Below are positions 24,115 to 32,588 of a stretch of 64,000 bases of DNA, in pieces. Below the pieces are notes generated by a model that saw nothing but the letters and a program-made list of their open reading frames with translations, was not told the DNA's origin and made no database searches. Each line of letters starts with the position of its first letter. The stretch's first letter is position 1. This stretch comes from Roseibaca calidilacus (GTDB lineage: Bacteria > Pseudomonadota > Alphaproteobacteria > Rhodobacterales > Rhodobacteraceae). The DNA lies in assembly GCF_001517585.1 (NCBI RefSeq), contig NZ_FBYC01000001.1, forward strand, positions 62,001 through 126,000, written 5' to 3'. Made by a program: the position numbers and the translations under genes.

Positions 24115-24204
24115 CCCTCAGTTGGCCATCATTGATTTTTAAGCGTTTTTCGCGCCAGCTTCGAAGGCCCATACCCCCCCAAATCGCGCGCCAGCATGCT
24201 CCCG

Positions 24205-24293
24205 TATCAAATCAAGTGACAGCGTTCCCGCTAAGTCATTGATTTGTAACGGTCGAAAATTCGCGGCTGGATCAAATCAAGTGACCGCCCACA
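24205..24293. repeat. right end of the Mu-like element with repeated sites
   Basis: Read inward from the terminus the end begins TGTGGGC. The site GTCACTTGATTTGATC lies at 24270-24285 and a second copy (GTCACTTGATTTGATA) at 24205-24220, both in the same orientation relative to the end. Between them, at 24235-24250, is a degenerate copy in the opposite orientation (GTCATTGATTTGTAAC). The terminal copy lies at the same distance from the end as at the left terminus. Confidence 0.8.
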
Positions 24294-24423
24294 CCAGCCC
24301 GGTGCAATCATCGCGCTTGATCCAGATTTCCGGGCCACCCAGTTCGGCGCTCAACCGGTCCAGACGTTCCAGAGGGGTTGGAAAATGACCAAGCCGATAC
24401 CGCGGAAAGCGTGCAAGATGCAT
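24294..24423 (-). pseudogene. cuyA: cuyA, 5' part (residues 1-44), separated by the Mu-like element
   Basis: From ATG at 24423 the frame reads [20 protein letters not shown], then [12 protein letters not shown], then [11 protein letters not shown]. This is the standard N-terminus of CuyA / D-cysteine desulfhydrase. The frame then enters the element and stops within a few codons (…VWAVT, stop). The missing continuation, beginning ASGGNKTRK, is at 15754 and below. The promoter and start codon face the divergent LysR gene at 24531. The remaining fragment cannot form an active enzyme because the PLP lysine is elsewhere. Confidence 0.88.
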
Positions 24424-24530
24424 TGTGTTTATCCTGTCCTGTTCATATCAATATGTGAAACACGGAATTTACCCTTGTTCAAATGCCAATATGCGACATA
24501 AACATGCACAAATTGCATATAGGAGTGCAA

Positions 24531-25481
24531 ATGCGGTTGGAGTGGATAGAAGATATTCTGGCTGTGGCCGAGAATGGGTCGTTCCAGATGGCTTGTGAAA
24601 AGCGCAATGTCTCGCAGCCTGCTTTTTCGCGCCGGATACGGCAGATTGAACAGGCCTTGGGTGTTACGCTGTTTGACCGCAGCACCCGGCCCGCGCGGCT
24701 GGCCCCGCATATTCAGGACCAGCTTGACCGGATGCGCGACCTGTCCGCCGGGCTGCGCGATCTGGCGGCGGCCATGCAAGACAAGGACGGCACGCGGCGG
24801 CGGCGCATCGTCATCGCCTCGCAACATGCGATTGCGGCCACATCAACCCCCGAAATCATGGGCCGCTTTGCCGATCTGGATATCGACACACGTTTGCGTT
24901 CAGCAAACCGCGACGATTGTCTGGCGCAGGTGATGACGCGCCGCGCCGATATAGCCTTTATCCATGATGTGATGGGAGCCGAAGAAATCCCCGGTTCGGA
25001 TTTTCTGGACATTGCGACCATGGGGCGCGAAACCCTGATCCCGGTTTTCGCGGGTGACAAGTTGGCGCTTTTGAACGATGCCTACAGCCATGGCGAATTG
25101 CCGGTGATCGCCTACCCGTCGGATGTGTTCCTGGGGCAGGTGCAAAGACGGGTCATCTTTCCACGATTGATCCGTGTTGGTCGGGTGCGCCCCCGGCTGG
25201 AAACCGCGCTTACACTTGCCGCGCTGGAATTTGCGCGCACGGGCTTTGCGATCGCGTGGATACCAGAGCCGCTTGCGCGAGACGAAATCCGGGATGGGCG
25301 GCTGGTTGACCTAAGCGCGACGTTGCCTTCTGTCCCGATGACGCTGATCGCCGCCCGGTTAAGCGATACGGTAACGCCGATTGTCCGCGATGTCTGGCAA
25401 CGGATTGTCCAGCATCCGCCGGCGCCGCATGGCCAAGGCGCTGTGCGGCACAAGAACGGGGGTCGCAATCCGGACTCGTGA
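24531..25481 (+). CDS. LysR-family regulator, probably of cuyA
   Basis: This 316-residue protein has an N-terminal winged helix (residues 1-60, with FQMACEKRNVSQPAFSRRIRQIEQALGVTLFDRS) and a periplasmic-binding-like ligand domain (~85-295). The start is placed at MRLEWIEDIL because AGGAG lies six bases before it; upstream in-frame ATGs at 24483 and 24504 lack one. It is divergent from the 5' end of cuyA with ~107 bases between the starts. This is the usual arrangement for a LysR activator and its target, and a LysR gene (cuyR) is linked to cuyA in other Roseobacters. Confidence 0.85.
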   Translation: MRLEWIEDILAVAENGSFQMACEKRNVSQPAFSRRIRQIEQALGVTLFDRSTRPARLAPHIQDQLDRMRDLSAGLRDLAAAMQDKDGTRRRRIVIASQHAIAATSTPEIMGRFADLDIDTRLRSANRDDCLAQVMTRRADIAFIHDVMGAEEIPGSDFLDIATMGRETLIPVFAGDKLALLNDAYSHGELPVIAYPSDVFLGQVQRRVIFPRLIRVGRVRPRLETALTLAALEFARTGFAIAWIPEPLARDEIRDGRLVDLSATLPSVPMTLIAARLSDTVTPIVRDVWQRIVQHPPAPHGQGAVRHKNGGRNPDS

Positions 25482-25509
25482 TACGGCTTGCAACATGGGC
25501 ATCAATAAT

Positions 25510-25529
25510 ATATCGTAAAACGACGATAT
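25510..25529. promoter_or_regulatory. ArsR-type operator before the ars operon
   Basis: The inverted repeat ATATCG-N8-CGATAT lies 21 bases upstream of arsR and is embedded in an AT-rich stretch that stands out from the GC-rich surroundings. Size and position fit an ArsR repressor site overlapping the promoter. A further CGATA half-site follows at 25531-25535. Confidence 0.6.
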
Positions 25530-25550
25530 ACGATACTGCTTCCGGTCAAC

Positions 25551-25892
25551 ATGGTGCAACAGCTCGAAAACCCTGAAGATGCGCAACTTGCGGCGCTGGC
25601 GAAAGCCCTGGGGCATCCGGCCCGGCTGCGCATCTTGCGGCTGCTGGCGCAAACGCCGGGCTGCATTGGGGGCGATATCGTGGGCGCGGTTGGGCTTGCG
25701 CAATCCACAGTGTCGGAACATCTGCGCATTCTGAAAGACGCCGGCGTGATCGCAGGCCAGATCGACCCGCCGCGCGTGTGCTATTCGCTTAGCCCCGGTG
25801 CGCTTGTGCCGCTTGCCGCCCTGATCGGCGTGCTCGAGGCCGCGCCGACGGGCGATGCGTGCTGCACCCCACCCACCGCCACCGAAGGATAA
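25551..25892 (+). CDS. arsR: ArsR-family arsenite-responsive repressor
   Basis: This 113-residue winged-helix protein has the recognition region LAQSTVSEHLRILKDAGVI (residues ~49-67) and ends with a vicinal cysteine pair (C104-C105 in GDACCTPP), plus C38 and C77. The classic ELCVCDL site of plasmid R773 ArsR is missing. Alternative C-terminal cysteine sites are known in ArsR from Acidithiobacillus and Corynebacterium, so arsenite sensing here probably uses that geometry. The acr3 gene follows after only three bases. Confidence 0.87.
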   Translation: MVQQLENPEDAQLAALAKALGHPARLRILRLLAQTPGCIGGDIVGAVGLAQSTVSEHLRILKDAGVIAGQIDPPRVCYSLSPGALVPLAALIGVLEAAPTGDACCTPPTATEG

Positions 25893-25895
25893 GCC

Positions 25896-26915
25896 ATGTC
25901 CCTGTTCGACCGTTACCTGTCCGTCTGGGTTGCGCTGTGCATCATCACCGGCATCGTTCTGGCAATGCTCCTGCCGGGTCTGTTCGCGACACTCGCCGCG
26001 CTGGAATACGCGTCGGTCAACCTGGTCGTGGCGGTGCTGATCTGGGCGATGGTCTACCCGATGATGGTCGCGGTCGACCTTGGCGCGCTGAAGGGCGTAG
26101 GTCAGCGGCCAAGGGGCCTGATCATTACCGTGGTGGTGAATTGGCTGATAAAGCCCTTCACCATGGCGGCCCTTGGTGTGCTGTTTTTTGAGCATGTCTT
26201 CGCGGGTATGATCGACCCTGCCGATGCGGGCGAGTATATTGCCGGGCTTATCTTGCTGGGCGCGGCCCCTTGCACGGCGATGGTATTCGTCTGGTCGCAA
26301 CTGACCAAGGGCGACCCGAACTATACGCTGGTTCAGGTGTCGTTGAACGATGTCATCATGGTGTTCGCCTTCGCGCCCATCGTAGCGGTGTTGTTGGGTG
26401 TGACCGATATTGCCGTGCCATGGGAAACGCTGGTTTTGTCCGTGGTCCTTTACGTCGTTTTGCCGCTTGTGGCCGGTGTTGCCACCCGGTCGTGGCTGAT
26501 GCGCCGCGAAGGGGAAAGCGCCGTCGCCCGCTTTACCGCGCAGATCAAGCCAGCCTCTATTGTTGGGCTGCTGCTGACGGTGGTGCTGCTGTTCGGGTTT
26601 CAGGGCAATGTCATTCTGGATAATCCGGTGCTGATCTTGGTGTTGGCCACGCCCATCCTGATCCAGTCTTATGCGATGTTCGCGTTGGCCTATGGCTGGG
26701 CTTGGGTTTGGCGCGTGCCGCATAAGGTTGCCGCACCCTGCGCGCTGATCGGAACATCGAATTTCTTTGAACTGGCGGTGGCTGTCGCCATCGGGCTGTT
26801 CGGCCTGAATTCCGGCGCGGCACTGGTCACGGTTGTCGGCGTGCTGGTCGAAGTGCCGGTGATGCTGTCGCTCGTCTGGTTCGCCAACCGCACCCGCGAG
26901 CGCTTTCCCGCATGA
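25896..26915 (+). CDS. acr3: ACR3-family arsenite efflux permease
   Basis: This 339-residue protein has ten membrane helices and exports arsenite across the inner membrane. The essential cysteine of the family is C126 in [14 protein letters not shown] and the conserved glutamate is in [16 protein letters not shown] near the C-terminus. The length is normal for bacterial Acr3. It lies in the order arsR-acr3-arsH, with arsH overlapping its stop (ATGA). No arsC is found in the window, so arsenate reduction would need a gene elsewhere. Confidence 0.92.
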   Translation: MSLFDRYLSVWVALCIITGIVLAMLLPGLFATLAALEYASVNLVVAVLIWAMVYPMMVAVDLGALKGVGQRPRGLIITVVVNWLIKPFTMAALGVLFFEHVFAGMIDPADAGEYIAGLILLGAAPCTAMVFVWSQLTKGDPNYTLVQVSLNDVIMVFAFAPIVAVLLGVTDIAVPWETLVLSVVLYVVLPLVAGVATRSWLMRREGESAVARFTAQIKPASIVGLLLTVVLLFGFQGNVILDNPVLILVLATPILIQSYAMFALAYGWAWVWRVPHKVAAPCALIGTSNFFELAVAVAIGLFGLNSGAALVTVVGVLVEVPVMLSLVWFANRTRERFPA

Positions 26916-27625
26916 GTGACACACCCCAGCTAAACGCCGCCGCTTTTGCCGCAATCGACCGTGATCGCTTGTTGACCCCAGCCCTTGCAACCCATGCGCC
27001 GCGTATCCTGATCCTGTATGGATCGCTGCGCGCGCGGTCGTTCAGCCGCCTGACCGCCGAAGAAGGCGCGCGCATTCTGATGCGGCTGGGCGCAGAGGTG
27101 CGGTTCTTTCACCCGTCCGGTCTGCCCTTGGTGGATGACGGTGTCGATGCCCGCCATCCCAAGGTGCGCGAATTGCGCGATCTTGTGGCTTGGTCCGAAG
27201 GCATGGTGTGGTCCAGCCCCGAACGCCACGGCGCGATGACGGGCCTGATGAAAACGCAAATTGACTGGATACCCTTGTCAGAGGGGGCCGTGCGCCCGAC
27301 ACAAGGCAAGACGCTGGCGGTTATGCAGGTCTCTGGCGGGTCGCAAAGCTTCAACGCGGTGAACCAGATGCGGCTCTTGGGGCGTTGGATGCGGCTTTTG
27401 ACCATTCCCAACCAATCCTCTGTCGCCAAGGCCTTTCTTGAATTCGACGAAGAGGGGCGGATGAAACCATCAGCCTATTACGATCGCATCGTCGATGTCA
27501 TGGAAGAGCTGGTGAAATTCACGCTTCTGACGCGTGATCGGGCCGAGTATTTGGTAGATCGTTATTCCGAACGCCGCGAAAGCGCGGTAGAGCTGTCGGC
27601 GCGGGTCAACCAATCCACGCTCTAG
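26912..27625 (+). CDS. arsH: ArsH, NADPH-dependent FMN oxidoreductase
   Basis: This 237-residue flavodoxin-like protein has the ArsH phosphate loop [20 protein letters not shown] and the downstream stretch [25 protein letters not shown]. ArsH oxidises trivalent methyl- and aromatic arsenicals to less toxic pentavalent forms. It overlaps acr3 by four bases and is the last gene of the arsenic operon. Confidence 0.92.
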   Translation: MSDTPQLNAAAFAAIDRDRLLTPALATHAPRILILYGSLRARSFSRLTAEEGARILMRLGAEVRFFHPSGLPLVDDGVDARHPKVRELRDLVAWSEGMVWSSPERHGAMTGLMKTQIDWIPLSEGAVRPTQGKTLAVMQVSGGSQSFNAVNQMRLLGRWMRLLTIPNQSSVAKAFLEFDEEGRMKPSAYYDRIVDVMEELVKFTLLTRDRAEYLVDRYSERRESAVELSARVNQSTL

Positions 27626-27714
27626 GCGCAGGCCGTGGCATTCCTGCATTTTAGGGTTGTTCCGGGCGCGGTGCATGGGCATGCTTGACCAAGCCCCAGT
27701 ATTCCGTGGTTTCC

Positions 27715-28950
27715 GTGCCAAAAATTCTGCACACCGCTGATATTCATCTTGATTCCCCGTTGCGGTCGCTTGCCCTGCGCGATGAGGCCCTGCACGACAG
27801 GGTGCAGGCGGCCACGCGGATGGCATTTACCCGGCTGGTCGATACCGCGCTGGCCGAACAGGTCTTGGCGCTGCTGATTGCGGGCGATCTGTTTGACGGG
27901 CGCGCCCGGAGCGCGCGCACCGCCGCGTTCCTGACCGCGCAGCTTGAGCGCCTGCGCGGCGCGGGTATCCGGGTGTTTTACATCAAGGGCAATCACGACG
28001 CGGAAAACCCGCTGAGCGGTGCGCTGGACCTGCCGGAAAATGTGCATGTGTTCGATGCGCGCGGCGGCTGCGTGCAACTGACAGACACCATCTGGATACA
28101 CGGTGTCAGCTTTGCAAAGGCCGAAGCACCCGACAGCCTGTTGCCACGCTTTCCCGCGCCGGTGCCGGGGGCGGTCAATATCGCGATGCTGCATACCTCT
28201 CTGGCGGGGGCGGCGGGCCACGACACCTACGCCCCGTGCCGCCTGTCCGATCTGACCGGCATGGGGTTCGATTACTGGGCCTTGGGCCACATCCACAAAC
28301 GACAGGTTCATGCAAGCGACCCGTGGGTGGTGATGCCCGGCATCCCGCAGGGCCGCGACATTGGCGAAGCCGGGCCGAAATCTGCAACCCTGCTGCGCAT
28401 TTCGGATGATGGAATCGCGCTGTCCGAGGTGCCGAGTTCGGTTGTCGAATTCACGCTGTCTTCGCTCGACATTTCGAATGTGGATAGTGATGACGCCCTG
28501 CGCACGGCGCTGCGCCGCCATATTCACGCGCTGGCAGAGGGGTTGACCGCGGGGTCCGGCGTGCTGCGCCTGACATTGAGCGGCACACCGCCGCGTCATT
28601 GGCATATCCTGCGCGACCGGGACTATTGGGTCGAAACCGTCGCCGCCTTGCTACAGGATAGCGGCAAGCTGTGGCTGGACAAACTGCTGCTAGAGCTTGA
28701 CGCCCCGGGCAACGCTACGCCAAGCGGCAGCGCAACGGCGGAATTGGGCCGGCTGATGCAGGGGATCGGCACAGAACCCGCCTTCGCCGCCGCCGCCCGC
28801 GCCGAGATTGAAGAGTTGACCGGGGATCTGCCCGCCTCTGTGCGGGCGGCGTTGCTGGACGGTCCCGATGCACCCGACAGGCTGGCCGAAACCCTGTCGC
28901 AAAGCGGAGCGCGCCGGGTTCTGGCGCGCTTGAAAGGGGCCGAGGGCTGA
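27715..28950 (+). CDS. yhaO: YhaO-like DNA repair metallophosphoesterase (SbcD/Mre11 family)
   Basis: This 411-residue protein carries the calcineurin-like phosphoesterase motifs: HTADIHLDSPL (residues ~6-16), GDLFDGR, KGNHDAENP, LHTS and ALGHIHKRQV. These bind two metals as in SbcD/Mre11. The C-terminal half is a capping/partner domain. A GTG at 27715 immediately before PKILHTADIH is preferred; an in-frame TTG lies 30 bases upstream. It overlaps the following large ATPase gene (TGATG), so the two form a nuclease-ATPase pair analogous to SbcCD. It is separated from arsH by ~90 bases. Confidence 0.88.
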   Translation: MPKILHTADIHLDSPLRSLALRDEALHDRVQAATRMAFTRLVDTALAEQVLALLIAGDLFDGRARSARTAAFLTAQLERLRGAGIRVFYIKGNHDAENPLSGALDLPENVHVFDARGGCVQLTDTIWIHGVSFAKAEAPDSLLPRFPAPVPGAVNIAMLHTSLAGAAGHDTYAPCRLSDLTGMGFDYWALGHIHKRQVHASDPWVVMPGIPQGRDIGEAGPKSATLLRISDDGIALSEVPSSVVEFTLSSLDISNVDSDDALRTALRRHIHALAEGLTAGSGVLRLTLSGTPPRHWHILRDRDYWVETVAALLQDSGKLWLDKLLLELDAPGNATPSGSATAELGRLMQGIGTEPAFAAAARAEIEELTGDLPASVRAALLDGPDAPDRLAETLSQSGARRVLARLKGAEG

Positions 28951-31900
28951 TGCGGTTGCGACGCCTCTCGCTGGATCGCTTCGGCCATTTCACCGGCCAT
29001 GCGCTGGATTTCGGCCCTGCAAGCGCGCGCCCCGATTTCCATATTGTCTATGGCCCGAACGAAGCCGGGAAAACCACCACGATGGAAGCGGCCTTGCGGC
29101 TGTTCTACGGGTTTCAGCATGTCGAACCCTATGCGTTCAAACACCAGCGCGCCAATTTGCAGGTCAGCGCCGAGATAGAGATTGACGGCACGCCCCGCAG
29201 CTTTACCCGCTTGCCAAAGCGCAGCGGCAACTTGGTCAATGGGCATGGCAATGCGCTGCCAGAGGCCGCGCTGGCCGCGCATCTGGGCGGTATGGCCGAA
29301 GAGGATTATCGCAACCTGCTGTGTCTGGATGATGCCACCATCGAACGCGGCGGCGAGGAAATCGTGCAGGCCCGCGGCGATACGGGGCGACTGCTGTTTT
29401 CCGCAGCCGCCGGGCTTGCGCATTTAAGCAGCGTTCTGGATGCCGTGCGCACCGAGGCCGATGAGATTTGGCGCAAGCGCGCCAGCAAGACCCGCATCGC
29501 CGTGCTGAAGCGTGACTTGGCCGATGTTGAAAAAGCCATTCGCGCGCAGGACGTGACCGCCAGCGCATGGCAGGCTTTGAAAAAGACAGCGGCGGAAGCG
29601 GTCCGCTCTGAAGCGGTGGCCCGCGAGGCGCGTCACGCCGTGCAGGCCGATGCCGCCGCATTGGAGGGCAAGCGCCGCGCCTTGCCGCTTTTGGTCGAAC
29701 TGGATGCGCTGCGCGACGATCTTGCCCCGTTTGCCGATTATCCCGATCATCTGGGCTTTGATCTGGAAGCGCTGGTCACGCTCAAGACTGACCAAAGCCG
29801 TGCCGAGGGTGATATCGTGCGGCTTGAACAGGAACTGACCGACCTTGGCGCGCAACGCGCGGCGCTGGTTCTATCGCCCGCGCTGGTGGCCTTGTCGCAG
29901 GAACTGGACCTGCTCGACCCGTTGCGCGCGCGCGATGTGTCCGCCGGGTTGGACCTGCCGCGCCGTCGCGACCAACTGGCCCAGACCGAAGCGGCCATGG
30001 CGCAAGCCGCCCGCGATCTTGGCGCGCCGACAGGCTGCGACCCGGCTTTGCTGGTGCCAACACAAGCGCAACTGGCCGGGCTGGAGGATGCGCGCGACCG
30101 GCTGCGCCAAGCGCGCGCCACGCTGCAAGCCGAAGCACAGGAATTGGCCGAGCTGACCGAAACCCGCGACCGCGCCAAAGCGGCGCTTGATCGGCTGGCG
30201 GTGCAAGGGGCGCAACCGGCGGATCTGGGCGCGATCTTGGCCCGGCATGACGCGGACAGGCTGATGCCGGAACATGCCTCTGCGGTGCAGGCCATTGCAA
30301 CTGCGGAACAGGCCGCGCGGCAGGCTTTGGACCGGCTTGGCCACCCCGGCGCGCGTTTCACGACGATCCCGGACTGCCCGATGACCCCGCTGCGCGCGCG
30401 CCAACTGGTCGAGTTGCATAGTGAAATCGCAGGCAAGATTGCACAAGAGCAAGCGCTGCGCGACACCCACCGCGCCGATGCTGCCGCGCGACAAGCGCAG
30501 GCCGAGGCGCTGTTGCGCGACAGCGATCTTTGCACCGACGACCGGATTGCGCAAATGCGGGCCGAGCGCGACAGGCTTTGGGCCGACCACAAGCTGGCGT
30601 TGTCCGCGCGCACGGCGCAAGCGTTCGAAACCGCTATGCAGGCGCTGGATGGCGCGCAGGAAACCCGCATCGCCCATGCCGCAGAGCTTGGGCAGCTACG
30701 CCAGATCGCGCAGGCCAGCGCAGAGGCAAAGGCCCGCGCCGATCAGGCCGATGCAAGGCTGGCCGCTTTGCACAGCGAGCGCGACGCCCTGCTGGCAGAG
30801 ATTGACGAAGCAGCGGCGCTGTCGGGGCTGCGGACCCCGATCCAGCCCGATGAATGGCTGGATTGGGTTGTGCGCCATGGTGCCGCGCAAGAGGCACAGT
30901 TGGCTGCTGCCGCCACGCGCGACGCATATGCAGACACGCTGGCCCGCGCGCAGGCGCTGCGCGATGCGTTGGCACCGCATCTGGATATGGTTGCGCCGGA
31001 TGTGGCTGGCGCCGTTGCCGCCGCGCGCCGCTTTGCCGAGGCGGACCGCAGCGCCCGCGAAACCCGCGCCGCCGCGCAAGAGGCTTTGCGCCGCGCCGAA
31101 GACGCGCTTGCAAAACGGGCTGAGCGCTTTGCAAATTGCCAGCATATCGCGGCAAAGGCCGAGACGGCGTGGCAAGCCGCGGTTGAAGACGCTTTGCGCG
31201 GGTCGGTCGCGCCCGAGGGCTTGCTGGCCTCGCTGGAGCCTGTGCGCAACCTTGTCGCCCAGAACGCCGCGCGCAAGGATGCCGCGCAGCGCGTCGGCAC
31301 CATGGAGCGCGATCAGGCCCTGTTCGCAGAGAAGGTGGCGGCCTTGGCCCAGACACAAGGCATGAGTTTGGGCGCGACACCCGCTGACAGCTTTGCCAAG
31401 CTGCGCGCGGCATCGGATACCGCCCGCCGCGCCCAGACCCGCGCGCAAGACTTGGATGGGCAATGTGCCAAGACGCGCGCTGCGCTGGACGAAGCGCGCG
31501 CAGCTTTGGCCGAAATCGCGCGCAGGGTCGAAACCTATGCTGCCGAATTCCCGACAAGTGCAGAGACCAGCACGCTTGATGCGCTGCGCGTGACCGCAAA
31601 TCAGGCCATGCAGGTGATCGAGAAGCGTGTGCAACTGGTGAAGCTGGAACGCGATATCCTGTCAGAACTTGGCGCAGCGACGCTTGCGTCTGCCCGCACA
31701 GCGCTAGAGGGGGAAACCCTTGTCACCCTTGGCACCAAGCTGGACCGCGCCCGCGCCGAGCTAGAGCGCGCCGAGCAGGCCTGGACCGCGGCGACAGAAG
31801 CGCGTGTGACCGCGCAACAGGCGCTGGCGCAGATCACGGGCGATGCCGGTATTGCCAGCCTGACCGAGCAGCGCAGCACATTGGAATTGCAGCTTCAGGA

Positions 31901-32384
31901 CGCGGTGCAAGAGTATCTGGAATTGTCTTTCGGCCACAGGCTGGCAGATGCGGCCATTCGGCGGTATCGCGACACGCATCGCAGCGGCATGATGGCCGCG
32001 ACCGAACGGTGTTTTGCGGCCCTGACGCAAGGTGCATATACCCGGCTGACCAGCCAGCCCGACGGGGCAGGGGAAACGCTGCTGGCGGTTGATGCATCGG
32101 GCACGGCCAAGCGCGTGGCAGAGATGTCGAAAGGCACCCGGTTCCAGCTTTACCTTGCCTTGCGGGCCGCCGCGCATGAGCAATTGATCGCGCAAGGCAC
32201 CTGTTTGCCCTTTTTCTGCGACGATATTTTCGAAACTTTCGACGAGGCGCGCACCAGCGCCGCCTGCCGCGTGATGGAGCAAATCGGCACGCGCGGGCAA
32301 GCAATCTACCTGACGCATCATCGCCATGTGGTCGAGATCGCGCAACAGGTCTGTGACACGCCGCCAATTTTGCACGAGATTTAG
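28950..32384 (+). CDS. yhaN: YhaN-like AAA ATPase (SbcC/Rad50-like)
   Basis: This 1,144-residue protein has Walker A near the N-terminus (GPNEAGKTTTMEA, residues ~35-47). Very long alanine- and glutamine-rich coiled coils occupy residues ~180-1020. The C-terminal half-site ends with FFCDDIFETFDEARTSA (Walker B) and a Q/H-rich ending. That is the SMC/Rad50 arrangement, in which the two ends fold back into one ATPase head. A CxxC zinc hook is not evident, as in the COG4717/YhaN group. With YhaO it probably processes DNA ends. Coiled-coil composition gives many false antisense frames. Confidence 0.88.
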   Translation: MRLRRLSLDRFGHFTGHALDFGPASARPDFHIVYGPNEAGKTTTMEAALRLFYGFQHVEPYAFKHQRANLQVSAEIEIDGTPRSFTRLPKRSGNLVNGHGNALPEAALAAHLGGMAEEDYRNLLCLDDATIERGGEEIVQARGDTGRLLFSAAAGLAHLSSVLDAVRTEADEIWRKRASKTRIAVLKRDLADVEKAIRAQDVTASAWQALKKTAAEAVRSEAVAREARHAVQADAAALEGKRRALPLLVELDALRDDLAPFADYPDHLGFDLEALVTLKTDQSRAEGDIVRLEQELTDLGAQRAALVLSPALVALSQELDLLDPLRARDVSAGLDLPRRRDQLAQTEAAMAQAARDLGAPTGCDPALLVPTQAQLAGLEDARDRLRQARATLQAEAQELAELTETRDRAKAALDRLAVQGAQPADLGAILARHDADRLMPEHASAVQAIATAEQAARQALDRLGHPGARFTTIPDCPMTPLRARQLVELHSEIAGKIAQEQALRDTHRADAAARQAQAEALLRDSDLCTDDRIAQMRAERDRLWADHKLALSARTAQAFETAMQALDGAQETRIAHAAELGQLRQIAQASAEAKARADQADARLAALHSERDALLAEIDEAAALSGLRTPIQPDEWLDWVVRHGAAQEAQLAAAATRDAYADTLARAQALRDALAPHLDMVAPDVAGAVAAARRFAEADRSARETRAAAQEALRRAEDALAKRAERFANCQHIAAKAETAWQAAVEDALRGSVAPEGLLASLEPVRNLVAQNAARKDAAQRVGTMERDQALFAEKVAALAQTQGMSLGATPADSFAKLRAASDTARRAQTRAQDLDGQCAKTRAALDEARAALAEIARRVETYAAEFPTSAETSTLDALRVTANQAMQVIEKRVQLVKLERDILSELGAATLASARTALEGETLVTLGTKLDRARAELERAEQAWTAATEARVTAQQALAQITGDAGIASLTEQRSTLELQLQDAVQEYLELSFGHRLADAAIRRYRDTHRSGMMAATERCFAALTQGAYTRLTSQPDGAGETLLAVDASGTAKRVAEMSKGTRFQLYLALRAAAHEQLIAQGTCLPFFCDDIFETFDEARTSAACRVMEQIGTRGQAIYLTHHRHVVEIAQQVCDTPPILHEI

Positions 32385-32440
32385 GTCTGGCTTGCCCCCC
32401 TTGACAGGCAGGCGCTGCAAGACGATGGTGCAATATGTGA

Positions 32441-32516
32441 CAGGGGCGTCCGCGCAGGCGGGCTGAGAAGCACCCTTCGAACCTGAACCAGATCATGCTG
32501 GCGTAGGGAGTCGCGG
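32441..32516 (+). ncRNA. TPP riboswitch (thi box)
   Basis: The leader contains the conserved thi-box blocks in order: GGGGCG, GCTGAGA, ACCCTTCGAACCTGA and GCGTAGGGA. Between them sits the variable stem ATCATGCT. It ends about 70 bases before thiM. A TTGACA at 32401-32406 is a possible -35 element. Thiamine pyrophosphate binding would lower expression of thiM-thiE-thiD-tenA. Confidence 0.93.
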
Positions 32517-32588
32517 AAACCGTCCAGCGCCAGAATGGGGCTATGGCGGTTTTGCGTTGCTCCCGCAGGCGTTTGGCGGGAGGATATG

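Larger units (their letters stand above)
15755..24293 (-). mobile_element. compact Mu-like transposable element inserted in cuyA
   Basis: The element is 8,539 bp and is bounded by CCAGC on both sides (15750-15754 and 24294-24298), a 5-bp duplication as made by MuA-type transposases. Both termini begin 5'-TGT...GTCACTTG, and each end carries further copies of that motif. One leftward operon encodes a small HTH protein, MuA, MuB, an unknown protein, a GemA-like protein, a membrane peptide, a Mor-like regulator, gpT, a gpG-like protein, gpI and an HTH-repeat protein. A CI-like repressor is divergent. Terminase, portal, tail and lysis genes are missing. Every frame is open and the insertion is clean, so it looks recent rather than eroded. 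Confidence 0.9.

Noticed and set aside
15755-24293. Tn7-like, Tn5053-like or gene transfer agent origin of the element
   Set aside because: The ATPase/transposase pair comes with GemA-, Mor-, gpT- and gpI-like proteins, which are Mu hallmarks. The Rhodobacter GTA uses a different (HK97-type) head cluster. No TnsD/TniQ or resolvase gene is present.
25359-26990. A 543-codon minus-strand frame opposite arsR and acr3
   Set aside because: The translation is histidine/glutamine/arginine-rich and motif-free. Antisense of hydrophobic codons produces this pattern.
29747-31634. Several long minus-strand frames opposite the YhaN-like gene
   Set aside because: They arise from the repetitive alanine/arginine codon content of the coiled coil.
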